A DNA stretch of 28,963 nucleotides from contig JAJZQR010000030.1 in NCBI GenBank assembly GCA_021806765.1, positions 1 to 28,963 on the forward strand, given 5' to 3'. Shown piece by piece: positions 1 to 7,417 of the stretch. A program made the translations under genes and the position numbers. The notes below the pieces were generated by a model. It was not told the DNA's origin. It did not search any database and worked only from the letters and a program-made list of their open reading frames with translations. Within the stretch, counting starts at the first letter, position 1. Each line of letters opens with the position of its first letter. This DNA comes from Chloroflexota bacterium. GTDB taxonomy: Bacteria; Chloroflexota; UBA6077.

Positions 1-2
1 AC

Positions 3-98
3 CACAACACCAACATCGTGTTTCCCCACATGATCGCCCTATTCTGGCTGTACGTGGGGCTGGCGGTGGTGGCGTCCCAGCTGGCTGAGAAAGCGTAG
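3..98 (+). CDS. C-terminal end of a membrane protein (partial, possibly O-antigen ligase-like)
   Basis: An open frame enters from the left edge and stops at TAG 96-98, giving 31 residues. They contain one hydrophobic, probably membrane-spanning stretch (MIALFWLYVGLAVVASQL) followed by a short polar tail ending in AEKA. The sequence HNTNIVFPHMIALFWLYVGL resembles the last helix of O-antigen ligase/polymerase-type polytopic proteins, but 31 residues are too few to name the family. It converges on ilvD, and a perfect palindrome lies between the two stops. Confidence 0.4.
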   Translation, partial: HNTNIVFPHMIALFWLYVGLAVVASQLAEKA

Positions 99-107
99 GG
101 AGATATG

Positions 108-139
108 GTGTAGGGGCGGTTCGCGAACCGCCCCTACAC
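108..139. repeat. Perfect 32-bp palindrome at a convergent gene junction
   Basis: The sequence is an exact inverted repeat with no loop, centred between 123 and 124 (left arm begins TGTAGGGGCGG). A near-copy is at 20817-20844. It lies between the stop of the left-edge gene and the stop of ilvD, where it could act as a bidirectional terminator, although there is no T-run. Palindromes of the GTAGGGGCG...CGCCCCTAC type are dispersed in many bacterial genomes. Confidence 0.85.
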
Positions 140-163
140 GAGCATCGTTCCAGAGATCGCCCC

Positions 164-1840
164 CTACTTCAGGATGTCCGGCACCTTCAGGACGGCACCG
201 GTCGCGGCCGAGGTCACCAGCGCCGCGTAGCGGGCCAGGTAGCCCGTCGCCACCTTGGCCGCCGGCTTTCGCCACTCAGCTCGACGCCTGGCCATCTCAT
301 CTTCGGAGACCTTCAGCTCCAGCCGCTTGTTGGGGATGTCGATCTCTATGGAGTCGCCGGTGCGCACCAGGGCTATCGGGCCGCCCTCCGCCGCCTCAGG
401 CGAGACATGCCCGATGGCAGCGCCTCGGCTGGCGCCGGAGAAACGGCCGTCGGTGATCAGCGCCACATCCTTGTCCAACCCCATCCCGACGATGGCCGAG
501 GTGGGCATCAGCATCTCCCGCATCCCGGGGCCGCCCTTGGGGCCCTCGTAGCGGATCACCACCACGTCGCCCTTCTCGATCTTGCGGGCCATCATGTCGG
601 CGAAGGCCGCGTCCTCCGAGTCGTAGACCTTCGCTACGCCCGTGCGAGTCAACATCGAGGGGTCGACGGCAGCAGCCTTGACCACAGCCCCCTGGGGCGC
701 CAGGTTCCCGAACAGGATGGCGATGCCACCCTGAGGCCGGTAGGGCTCCTCCACAGGTTTGATTACATCTCGACCGACCACCTGGACCTGATCCAGATTC
801 TCGCCCACGGTCTTGCTGGTCGCCGTGATCACATCCTTGTGGATCAGCCCCTTGCGACTCAACTCTTTCATGACCGCCTGGATGCCGCCGGCCTCGTCCA
901 GGTCGACCAGGAAGTGTTTGCCGGCGGGGCTCATTGAGCAGAGGTAGGGGGTTCGCTGGCTGATGGCGTCGAAGCTTGCCAGATCTAGTTGGACCCCGGC
1001 CTCGTAGGCAATGGCGGGAAGATGCAGCACTGTGTTGGTGGATCCACCCAGCGCCATGTCGACGGCGACGGCGTTCTCGAAGGCCTCCCGGGTCAGGATG
1101 TCCCGGGGCTTGATATCCTTCTCCAGCAGCTCCATGATGCGAGCGCCGGCCCGCTTAGCCAGCCGGATACGCCGGGCGTCCACCGCCGGAATGGTGCCGT
1201 TGCCGGGGAGAGCCAGTCCCAGGGCCTCAGCCATGCAGTTCATGGTATTGGCCGTGAACATGCCCGCGCAGGAGCCGCAGCCGGGGCAGGCTCTCTCCTC
1301 CAGCCCCTCCATGTCTTCCGGAGTGACGGTCCCGGCGATGTACTTGCCGGTCACTTCGAAGGCTGCGGTCACGTCGGCTCTCTTGCCTCTGACAACACCG
1401 GGCAGCATAGGGCCGCCACTGACGACGATGGCGGGAACGTTCAGCCGGGCGGCGGCCATCAGGACACCTGGGGTGATCTTGTCGCAGTTGGTGACCAGCA
1501 CCAGGGCATCGAACTGGTGCCCGATGGTCATCGCCTCCACCGAATCGGCGATCAGCTCGCGGCTGGGCAGGAGATAGCGCATACCGGCGTGGCCCATGGC
1601 GATGCCGTCGTCCAGCGCGATGGTGGAGAACTCTACCGGCGTGCCCCCCGCCGACCTGATCCCGTCCTTCACCGCCCTGGTAATGGAGTCCAGGTGGAAA
1701 TGGCCGGGAACGATCTCGTTCTGGGTATTGACCACCCCGATGAGCGGCCGATCCAGCTCCTCGGGGGTGTACCCCATGGCGTAGAAAAGCGAGCGGTGCG
1801 CCGCTCGGGCTGGTCCCTTCTTGACTTCGTCACTCCTCAC
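164..1840 (-). CDS. ilvD: Dihydroxy-acid dehydratase
   Basis: This enzyme dehydrates 2,3-dihydroxy-3-methylbutanoate and its methylpentanoate homologue to the 2-oxo acids, the penultimate step of valine and isoleucine synthesis in the cytoplasm. The 558 residues match the usual IlvD length. Visible family motifs are DDGIAMGH near residue 77, TNCDKITPG with Cys119, and [19 protein letters not shown] with Cys185, Cys188 and Cys191; Cys ligands in these regions hold the Fe-S cluster. The early segment reads NEIVPGH rather than the PCN Cys form found in plant-type [2Fe-2S] enzymes, so the cluster type is open. The start is GTG at 1840-1838 with a purine-rich AAGGGGG site that overlaps the sortase stop 16 bp upstream, suggesting co-transcription. 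No other ilv gene is nearby. Confidence 0.97.
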   Translation of the reverse strand: MRSDEVKKGPARAAHRSLFYAMGYTPEELDRPLIGVVNTQNEIVPGHFHLDSITRAVKDGIRSAGGTPVEFSTIALDDGIAMGHAGMRYLLPSRELIADSVEAMTIGHQFDALVLVTNCDKITPGVLMAAARLNVPAIVVSGGPMLPGVVRGKRADVTAAFEVTGKYIAGTVTPEDMEGLEERACPGCGSCAGMFTANTMNCMAEALGLALPGNGTIPAVDARRIRLAKRAGARIMELLEKDIKPRDILTREAFENAVAVDMALGGSTNTVLHLPAIAYEAGVQLDLASFDAISQRTPYLCSMSPAGKHFLVDLDEAGGIQAVMKELSRKGLIHKDVITATSKTVGENLDQVQVVGRDVIKPVEEPYRPQGGIAILFGNLAPQGAVVKAAAVDPSMLTRTGVAKVYDSEDAAFADMMARKIEKGDVVVIRYEGPKGGPGMREMLMPTSAIVGMGLDKDVALITDGRFSGASRGAAIGHVSPEAAEGGPIALVRTGDSIEIDIPNKRLELKVSEDEMARRRAEWRKPAAKVATGYLARYAALVTSAATGAVLKVPDILK

Positions 1841-1856
1841 CGGTGTTGTTTCCCCC

Positions 1857-2561
1857 TTATCTCTTCAGCTTCGCCGTCACTATCAGCCTCTGAGAGTACT
1901 GACGCTCGGCAGGGATCCATTCCCCAGCGCAGGTAATCAACGTCGCCGTCGCATCCGGTGTCGGATTCATTACGCTGACGTCGGTGGGCTCCACCAGCTT
2001 GATGTCGGTGACCACGTAGTCGTACTCGTTGTCGTCCGAGTAGAAGCGAACCTCGTCCCCCATCTGCATCTTGTAGAGATCGCTGAAGACGTTGCCGGCG
2101 TTGCGGCTGGTCACGTGCCCGGAGTAGACGGCGTTGCCGTTCTCCCCCGCCTTCGCGGTCATCCGGTAGTGAGCCACCACGAAAGGCAGAGTCTCATAGT
2201 ATAGCTGCTTATTGTACCAGTAGGTGCCCGCTTCCTTCACATGGGAGTCGACCTCGATGCTGGGGATCACCACCCGGACGGGAGTGCCAGACTTAATGGG
2301 GGTCGGGGCCGGCGTGGGCACCGGAGTCGTCGTCGGAAGCACGGTGGCCGTCGCCGTGGGCTCAGGGGTAGCAGTCTCGGTAGCAGTGGGCGATGCCTGC
2401 CGCGTCGCCAGGACGCCTCCGTTCTCGCCGGCCAAAGCCACCGGTCGAGGCAGGACCCTATCGCCACCCATCAAACCGGTGTAGTAGGCCACACCGGCCA
2501 TCAGCAGGCTCAGTACGCCCGCTGCCAACAGGATATTGCCAATCAGACGAGACCGGTTCAT
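1857..2561 (-). CDS. Sortase family transpeptidase, membrane anchored
   Basis: A 234-residue protein with an N-terminal membrane segment (about residues 7-30), a Thr/Pro-rich stalk (about 56-90) and a C-terminal sortase domain. The catalytic triad is visible: His149 in YSGHVTS, Cys211 in TLITCAG and Arg225 in SQRLIV. Sortases cleave a C-terminal sorting signal and join the protein to an amine acceptor outside the membrane. No protein with an LPXTG-type tail is encoded in the window, so its substrate must be elsewhere, or it is a class D/E/F-like enzyme with another role; I cannot fix the class by eye. The gene follows the response regulator by 87 bp and precedes ilvD by 16 bp. The ATG at 2561 has only a weak ribosome site. 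Family call secure, substrate unknown. Confidence 0.9.
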   Translation of the reverse strand: MNRSRLIGNILLAAGVLSLLMAGVAYYTGLMGGDRVLPRPVALAGENGGVLATRQASPTATETATPEPTATATVLPTTTPVPTPAPTPIKSGTPVRVVIPSIEVDSHVKEAGTYWYNKQLYYETLPFVVAHYRMTAKAGENGNAVYSGHVTSRNAGNVFSDLYKMQMGDEVRFYSDDNEYDYVVTDIKLVEPTDVSVMNPTPDATATLITCAGEWIPAERQYSQRLIVTAKLKR

Positions 2562-2648
2562 TCAGTAAGACTTCAGGCCAGGACCGGACGCGTTGTCCGG
2601 CCCCAAGCTCATCGGTCCCGATTCGCTATCGAGAGGGATCGGACTGGC

Positions 2649-3212
2649 CTACTCTCTCTCTTCCTTGACGGCGTAATCATCCACCACGTCGACCACGCCC
2701 AAACGCCGCAGGCCATAGTCCCGCTGCAGCGTCTCACCCATCAGGTTCAACAGCTGCTCGATCTTCTTCTCTACCAGGGCTTCCACCTCGGATCTGGTGG
2801 CGGCCTTCATCTGGCTGGACTTGTCCAGAGCAGCCTTCACCCTGATGAGAAACAGCCCGATGTCGAAGGGCTTGGTGATGTAGTCGAAGCAACCCATGCG
2901 CCAGCCCTTTAACTGATCGGTGTAGCTGCTCAGGGCCGTCAGAAAGACGATGGGAATGTCCCGGGTCTTCTCCTCGGTCAGCATCCGACTCGCGACCTCC
3001 CAGCCGTCCATGACAGGCATCAGGATGTCGAGGACCACCAGCTCGAATCGCCTCTGGCGCACCAGCCGCATGGCCTCCTCGCCATTCTGGGCCATCTCAA
3101 CCTGGTATCCCTCCTCCACCAGCAGGGTACCAACCATCTGCCGGATGGCGTCGTCGTCGTCAACTACCAGTATCGATCTCGCCTCTTGTTCCAACGCTTC
3201 TGCCCCCCTCAT
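2649..3212 (-). CDS. Single-domain response regulator (receiver) with helical tail
   Basis: A 187-residue CheY-like receiver. The acidic pocket is VDDDD (residues 17-21), the phospho-acceptor is Asp62 in VVLDILMP, and the switch residues are Thr92 (VFLTALS) and Lys114 (ITKPFD). After the receiver come about 55 charged, probably helical residues (VEALVEKKIEQLL) with no recognisable DNA-binding output domain. It probably works by protein contact or as a phosphorelay intermediate; no histidine kinase is in the window. I chose ATG 3212 because a candidate promoter (TTGCCT-17-TATGAT, 3240-3268) lies just upstream. The longer open frame upstream is a translated palindromic repeat (it reads SLSLWERVRVR, a typical spurious repeat peptide). 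Downstream lie the sortase and ilvD. Confidence 0.9.
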   Translation of the reverse strand: MRGAEALEQEARSILVVDDDDAIRQMVGTLLVEEGYQVEMAQNGEEAMRLVRQRRFELVVLDILMPVMDGWEVASRMLTEEKTRDIPIVFLTALSSYTDQLKGWRMGCFDYITKPFDIGLFLIRVKAALDKSSQMKAATRSEVEALVEKKIEQLLNLMGETLQRDYGLRRLGVVDVVDDYAVKEERE

Positions 3213-3239
3213 CGAGTCCGGCACGTCGCGAATGGGGAG

Positions 3240-3268
3240 ATCATAACACCCACGCCAGTAAGAGGCAA
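3240..3268 (-). promoter_or_regulatory. Candidate housekeeping-sigma promoter of the response regulator cluster
   Basis: On the minus strand, -35 TTGCCT (3268-3263), a 17-bp spacer and -10 TATGAT (3245-3240). Transcription would begin near 3233, giving a leader of about 20 nt before ATG 3212. Identified by consensus matching only. Confidence 0.45.
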
Positions 3269-3280
3269 GACAAGGGGACA

Positions 3281-3432
3281 GACGGGGAGAAGGGCAGACA
3301 AGGAGACAGGGCGATGGGGGGAGAGGCCGCCCGAGCGTAGCGAGGGCGGGTGAGGGCTGGCGCGTTGCCAACCAAACAGCCCTCACCCTGACCCTCTCCC
3401 AAAGGGAGAGGGAATCGCCCCGTCTCCCCGTC
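3281..3432. repeat. Compound nested palindromic element (about 150 bp)
   Basis: Four inverted-repeat pairs lie within one element: GACGGGGAGA 3281-3290 with 3423-3432, GGGCGAT 3309-3315 with 3414-3420, GGGTGAGGGCTG 3348-3359 with 3377-3388, and CCCTCTCCC 3392-3400 with 3404-3412. The last two modules recur inside mnmG (12407-12510) and the large activase gene (26176-26255). It fills most of the gap between the lipoprotein gene stop and the response-regulator promoter, where it could also terminate or stabilise transcripts. It resembles a non-autonomous dispersed repeat; no target-site duplication was identified. Confidence 0.8.
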
Positions 3433-3437
3433 ATGGA

Positions 3438-4760
3438 TCAGGGAAGCTTGCCTTTGATGATGTTGTACGAAGCCCTCGGGGTGCCGTTGGGATCGGTCAG
3501 CGACCAGTAGTACTGCTCATCCTTCTCGGTCCACTGCGGCGCGCTGAGGTAGATGCTGCTCATCAGTCCGATCCACGGAGCCCAGTTCTTCTGAGCGAAC
3601 TGGTACGCCCGCACGATGTAGTCGCCCTTCTCCTTCTCGCTCACAGCGTGCCAGGCGTAGGGCGAGCCCGGGCGATTGTCCGTGGTCCAACCCATCTCCA
3701 GGACCATCACCTGCTTCTTGTCGTCGCCGTTCTTCACCATGATCTGCCGCAGGTCCTCCACCCGCCGGAACCCGAAGAAGCGCTGCCCGCCGTACTCCTT
3801 CTTGGCAGCGATCTCGTCAGGGCTCATCTCGGGCGGCGCCTTGTAGCCGGCGGCGTGGGCGCCCAACACGTCGAAGTAGTCCCTGGCCCCGGCCTTGTAC
3901 ATCTCGTCCAGGAAGACGTCGTCCGGCCGTGCCTCGGGGGACACGGTTCCGGTGGGCGAGAGCCCCGCGGTCACGATCATGGCGTTGGGATCCGCCTTCT
4001 TGGCAGCCGTGTAAGCCACCTTCAACATCTCCACATACTCGGCCGCGCTGGGGGCCTTGTCGCCCCACTCCCGGGACAGGTTGGGCTCGTTCCAGATCTC
4101 ATAGGCGCCGATCTGGCCGTTGGGGGATCCGGTCTTGTAGCGGCTCACCAGGGCGTAGATGAAGTCGCCGAAATCCGCCATGTTCTTGGGGGGCGAGTTG
4201 TAGCTCTTGGTGGCCTTGGCCCAATCCGGGGAGTAGTCGATGCGAGCCACGATCTTCAGTCCGTAGTTGTTGGCGGCCTTCACCAACCGGTCCGGCTCCT
4301 CCCACAGGAACTTGCCCTTGCCGTCCCGCTCGATGTAGTTCCACTGGAACATCTGCTTGACCCAGGTGAAACCGCCATCTTTGGCCAGCTTCAGGTCGCG
4401 CCCTATGTCTGGAACACCCCATAGGAAGAGCTGCACCCCGGCCTCAGGGCTCTTCATCTTGGCAGGAGCGCCGGCCGGCTTCGCAGCGGTGGTAGGGGCA
4501 GCGGCACTCGCCGGCTTCGTGGCCGCGGCGGCCGCGGTCGGGCTAGCGGCAGAGCCAGCGGGCGCCGCGGTGGGGCTGCCGGAAGCCGTCGAAGTAGCGT
4601 TACCGGCAGGAGCGGTGGTGGCGCTGCCCGCGGCTGCCGCTTCCGAGGATGCCGGCTTTGCTGCCGAGGTAGCCGACGGCGACGGTGCCGAATTGGAGCA
4701 GGCCGCGGCCGACATCAGGAGGGTGCCGAGGGCAAGGATAGGCAACAGTCTGAAGTTCAT
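3438..4760 (-). CDS. Lipoprotein with clan GH-A glycoside hydrolase-like domain
   Basis: A 440-residue secreted lipoprotein. A signal peptide ends in a lipobox with Cys21 (MSAAAC). Next comes an Ala/Pro/Thr/Ser-rich linker to about residue 120, then a (beta/alpha)8-type domain. The segment EIWNEPNL holds Asn224-Glu225, the expected acid/base pair of clan GH-A. Glu355 in VLEMGW is placed as the likely nucleophile, about 130 residues later. It should hydrolyse or bind a beta-linked glycan on the outer face of the membrane; GH5, GH39 and GH42-like families cannot be told apart by eye, and the substrate is unknown. The start at ATG 4760 is supported by AAGGAG about 10 nt upstream, whereas the open frame continues 45 codons further without support. 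It diverges from the gene at 5000. Confidence 0.85.
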   Translation of the reverse strand: MNFRLLPILALGTLLMSAAACSNSAPSPSATSAAKPASSEAAAAGSATTAPAGNATSTASGSPTAAPAGSAASPTAAAAATKPASAAAPTTAAKPAGAPAKMKSPEAGVQLFLWGVPDIGRDLKLAKDGGFTWVKQMFQWNYIERDGKGKFLWEEPDRLVKAANNYGLKIVARIDYSPDWAKATKSYNSPPKNMADFGDFIYALVSRYKTGSPNGQIGAYEIWNEPNLSREWGDKAPSAAEYVEMLKVAYTAAKKADPNAMIVTAGLSPTGTVSPEARPDDVFLDEMYKAGARDYFDVLGAHAAGYKAPPEMSPDEIAAKKEYGGQRFFGFRRVEDLRQIMVKNGDDKKQVMVLEMGWTTDNRPGSPYAWHAVSEKEKGDYIVRAYQFAQKNWAPWIGLMSSIYLSAPQWTEKDEQYYWSLTDPNGTPRASYNIIKGKLP

Positions 4761-4820
4761 CGGGGAAGTCTCCTTCGGCGGGATGATCATCACCGATCCA
4801 CCGCCGGATCGGCGGGCACA

Positions 4821-4850
4821 GTTGTACGTCAACTCCAACCACTCTGTCAA
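4821..4850 (-). promoter_or_regulatory. Candidate promoter for the lipoprotein gene
   Basis: Minus strand: perfect -35 TTGACA (4850-4845), an 18-bp spacer and -10 TACAAC (4826-4821). The predicted leader to ATG 4760 is about 54 nt. The -10 lies within a 10-mer, ACAGTTGTAC (4818-4827), that recurs at 4884-4893. Confidence 0.55.
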
Positions 4851-4866
4851 CCGTCTGAGCCTCCAG

Positions 4867-4896
4867 TGGACTAGGTAACCCCGACAGTTGTACAAT
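4867..4896 (+). promoter_or_regulatory. Candidate promoter for the 5000-5895 gene pair
   Basis: Plus strand: -35 TGGACT (4867-4872), an 18-bp spacer and -10 TACAAT (4891-4896). The predicted leader is about 97 nt to the TTG start at 5000. The -10 overlaps the second ACAGTTGTAC box and the palindrome TTGTACAA (4888-4895), a possible operator shared with the divergent promoter. Confidence 0.4.
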
Positions 4897-4999
4897 TCGA
4901 GCAGATGGCAGGTTCCAACCTGTTAGAGGACCTGTGTCCCCGCCCTAGCCATCCCACCCCCGGTTCGGGATGGGAAGCACATAAAATGGAGGCAGCAGC

Positions 5000-5356
5000 T
5001 TGAACAAGCGAAAGAGAGTGGCGCAACAGAAGCACCGAGTGAAACAGCGCAAGCTGGAGGAGAAGCGCAAGGCCACCCGCGTCGCCTCCACTCTCGCTCC
5101 GGTAAGGCCACGCGCCGCTGAACCCGAACGACCTGCGCCCATCGTGCCCGCCGCCACCCGGCCACCCGCACCCAGAAGGCCCAGGACGACCCCCAAGCCC
5201 GCCGGCACCCAGGAGCAGCCTCAGGGACAGGGTCGGGTGCAGACCCAGGGGCAACGTCCCACCCCGCGGCCGGCGGCGAGACGTCCCGCCCAGCCCGAGC
5301 AGCCGAAAGAGTCCGCTCAGCCCCAGCCGGAGCCGCCGGAGCCGACTAAGGAATAG
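5000..5356 (+). CDS. Small basic, proline-rich protein of unknown function
   Basis: A 118-residue protein I do not recognise. The first 27 residues are highly basic and probably helical (MNKRKRVAQQKHRVKQRKL and following). The remainder is low complexity, rich in Pro, Arg, Gln and Ala, and likely disordered, ending in an acidic PEPPEPTKE. It has no Cys, no signal peptide and no membrane segment. The start is TTG at 5000 with GGAGG about 8 nt upstream. It lies 14 bp before the CbiX-like gene, which also uses TTG, so the two probably share a transcript. The basic head suggests nucleic-acid or ribosome contact, but that is inference. The evidence for coding is the ribosome site, operon spacing and clean start/stop rather than homology. 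Confidence 0.6.
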   Translation: MNKRKRVAQQKHRVKQRKLEEKRKATRVASTLAPVRPRAAEPERPAPIVPAATRPPAPRRPRTTPKPAGTQEQPQGQGRVQTQGQRPTPRPAARRPAQPEQPKESAQPQPEPPEPTKE

Positions 5357-5370
5357 CACGAGGAGTTGCT

Positions 5371-5895
5371 TTGAAAACCGTCGTAGTCCTCGCTATGCAT
5401 GGCGCGCCGCCTAACGATTTTCCGAGACAGGAGATGGGTGAGTTCTTCGGTCTCCGCACCCGGCTGGATCATTCCGTCGGTCCGGAACGGGCCGCCCTGG
5501 AGCGGCGCCACGCCGAACTGGAAGCGAAGATGCGGGCGTGGCCCCGGACGGCGCAGAACGACCCTTACTTTGCGGGAGCGCACCAGCTAGGGGCACAGCT
5601 CAGAGAGGCATCGGCCCACGAGGTGGTTGTCGCTTTCGGCGAGTTCTGCGGTCCCAGTCTGGACGAGGCCCTGGACCAGGCGGCGGCCACGGGTGCCGAC
5701 AGGGTGGTGATGGTGACGCCGATGATGACCCGAGGCGGCGAACACTCGGAGGTGGACATCCCCGAGGCGGTGCATCGGGCGCAAGAGCGGTATCCTGAGA
5801 TCTCCTTCCTCTACGCCTGGCCCTTCGAGGCTTCGGCCATCGCCCAGTTCCTCGCGTCCCAGATTGGGCGGTTCGTGGACGGCCGTCTGGAGTAG
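5371..5895 (+). CDS. CbiX-like chelatase-family protein
   Basis: A 174-residue protein resembling the sirohydrochlorin cobalto/ferrochelatase (CbiX) fold. It begins with a short strand leading into VLAMHG (His10). Its second half contains VTPMMTRGGEHSEVDIPEAV with His125; the corresponding G-x-H...DIP segment holds the metal-binding His in CbiX proteins. CbiX enzymes insert Co2+ or Fe2+ into sirohydrochlorin during cobalamin or siroheme synthesis, but no tetrapyrrole genes lie nearby and the segment between the two His is atypical (RLDHSVGPERAALERRHAEL). It may therefore be a divergent family member with another substrate. The start is TTG at 5371 with GAGGAG about 6 nt upstream; an internal ATG at 5395 (Met9) would cut the first strand. 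Confidence 0.7.
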   Translation: MKTVVVLAMHGAPPNDFPRQEMGEFFGLRTRLDHSVGPERAALERRHAELEAKMRAWPRTAQNDPYFAGAHQLGAQLREASAHEVVVAFGEFCGPSLDEALDQAAATGADRVVMVTPMMTRGGEHSEVDIPEAVHRAQERYPEISFLYAWPFEASAIAQFLASQIGRFVDGRLE

Positions 5896-5905
5896 CTGAA
5901 GACGA

Positions 5906-5963
5906 GTAGTAACGACCTTAGTCGCTCGTCCCCGTGTTAGGGAACGACTAAAGTCGTTACTAC
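5906..5963. repeat. Inverted repeat with 19-bp arms at a convergent junction
   Basis: Arms GTAGTAACGACCTTAGTCG (5906-5924) and its reverse complement (5945-5963) differ at one position and enclose a 20-bp loop. It lies between the stops of the CbiX-like gene and the SpoVR gene. The position suggests a bidirectional terminator or a neutral landing site. GTAGTAACGACTTTAGTCG-type repeats are dispersed in several bacterial lineages. Confidence 0.8.
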
Positions 5964-5974
5964 AGTGAGGCCGG

Positions 5975-7417
5975 TCACTGCAGGTAGGTCTGGGTGGCTC
6001 GCTGACCGTCGAATGAGATCAGCATCCTGCGGTCGTCGACCACCGTCTCGATATGCACGGGGCGGCCCCACAGGTCGTACACGGCCTGCATCGTCCTCTC
6101 GGCATACTTCAGATCCAGCTCCTGCCCCTCGTATGAATGCATGAGGTACAGCTCCCGGTTGCGCCGGTAGTCGCCGTCCTCCACCACTATGTAGGGCACG
6201 CCGAAGTTGGTCATGCTGGCGACCAGCATGTCGCGGATCTTCTGCCAGTCCTTCTCCACGATCACCCACTGGTCACCCTCGCGCTTGTAGATGTAGAGAT
6301 CCAGCTCGTCCACCAGATCCTTCGTCAGGTAGTTCCTGAGGAAGGATACGTCGCTGTCCAGCTCCCGCACCTCGAACATCTTGGCCAGCCCCTGCCCCTG
6401 CTGTCGACCCAGCTCCCGGATCTCCTCCTCCGTCGGATTGTCCCACCGCTCCTTGATGGACTCGAAGATCTTCAGGCCGACGTAGTAGGGATTGATCTGG
6501 TGGGAGGAGGGAGCGGTGACCGCCGCGTTCAGGTTGGCGAACTGAACGTACTCCTCCGAACTGAGATCGAGCTCGTGCATGATGGCCCGATGCCAGTAGC
6601 TGGCCCATCCCTCGTTCATCACCCTGGTCATCATCTGGGGAACGAAGTAGAGCTGCTCCGTGCGAACGATGTGGATTATGTCGCGCTGCCAATCCTCCAG
6701 GTCCGCCGCGTGCTCGGCAACGAACAGCAACAGATCCTTCTCCGGCTCGCGCGGGATCCTCCTGTGCTTGACCGGCTGCGGCTCCTCCTCCTGCGGTGCC
6801 TCCTCCGCCTTCTCCAGCCGGAACAGATCGTCGTAGGGAGTCTCCGCCGCGGAAGCCGGTCGCTCTTCCTGCTCCCGTTCCCACTCCCTGGGCCTCATCG
6901 AGAGACTCGGATCCACGTGCTCCTCGATGCACAACACCCGATCCAGGAACTCCTCCACCTCCCGCCGGCCATGGCGAAACTCGTAGCTTCGGATCCGCTC
7001 GGCGTTGATGCTGGCCACCTCCAGCATCTGCCGGGAGGTGTGCCGGAAGTGGAGATTGTTCCTGAAGAAGTCGCTGTGAGCCAGCACGTGGGCCGCCACC
7101 AGCTTGTTCTGCACCGTGTTGTTGCCCTCCAGCAGGAAGGCGTAGCAGGGGTTGGTGTTGATCACCAACTCGTAGATCTTGCTGAGACCATAGTCGTACA
7201 TCATCTTCATCCGCTGGTACGCCTTGCCATGCGTCCAGTGGGAGAAGCGGCCAGGCAGTCCGTAGGCTCCGAACTCGTACATGATCGCCGCGGGCACGAT
7301 CTCGAAGTGGGTCGGGAAGGGCTCCAGGCCCAGCCGCAGCACGACGTCCCAGATCTCGTCGATCGACCGCTCCAACTCGTTCAGGTCCCTGCTGCTCATG
7401 ATGGGTTCGCTGCTCAT
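5975..7417 (-). CDS. SpoVR family protein
   Basis: A 480-residue SpoVR/YcgB-type protein. Recognisable stretches are the N-terminal ELERSIDEIWDVVLRLGLEP, HWTHGKAYQRMK, NTNPCYAFLLEGN, the central FVPQMMTRVMNEGWASYWH and HQINPYYVGLKIFE. The family was named for a role in Bacillus spore cortex formation, but its biochemical activity is unknown and it also occurs in non-sporulating bacteria. The charged segment at about residues 175-240 (rich in Glu, Pro and Arg) is a variable linker in this family. The ATG at 7417 overlaps the TGA of the DUF444 gene (ATGA), so translation is probably coupled. The longer upstream frame is an out-of-frame reading of the DUF444 gene and is discounted. Confidence 0.95.
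   Translation of the reverse strand: MSSEPIMSSRDLNELERSIDEIWDVVLRLGLEPFPTHFEIVPAAIMYEFGAYGLPGRFSHWTHGKAYQRMKMMYDYGLSKIYELVINTNPCYAFLLEGNNTVQNKLVAAHVLAHSDFFRNNLHFRHTSRQMLEVASINAERIRSYEFRHGRREVEEFLDRVLCIEEHVDPSLSMRPREWEREQEERPASAAETPYDDLFRLEKAEEAPQEEEPQPVKHRRIPREPEKDLLLFVAEHAADLEDWQRDIIHIVRTEQLYFVPQMMTRVMNEGWASYWHRAIMHELDLSSEEYVQFANLNAAVTAPSSHQINPYYVGLKIFESIKERWDNPTEEEIRELGRQQGQGLAKMFEVRELDSDVSFLRNYLTKDLVDELDLYIYKREGDQWVIVEKDWQKIRDMLVASMTNFGVPYIVVEDGDYRRNRELYLMHSYEGQELDLKYAERTMQAVYDLWGRPVHIETVVDDRRMLISFDGQRATQTYLQ

Noticed and set aside
2581..2604. Hairpin between the response regulator and the sortase as a terminator
   Set aside because: The arms (GGACCGGA / TCCGGCCC) contain a mismatch and there is no T-run; too weak to call.
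3213..3434. 74-codon N-terminal extension of the response regulator
   Set aside because: It is a translation of the compound palindrome (SLSLWERVRVR peptide) and runs through the candidate promoter; the receiver fold starts after ATG 3212.
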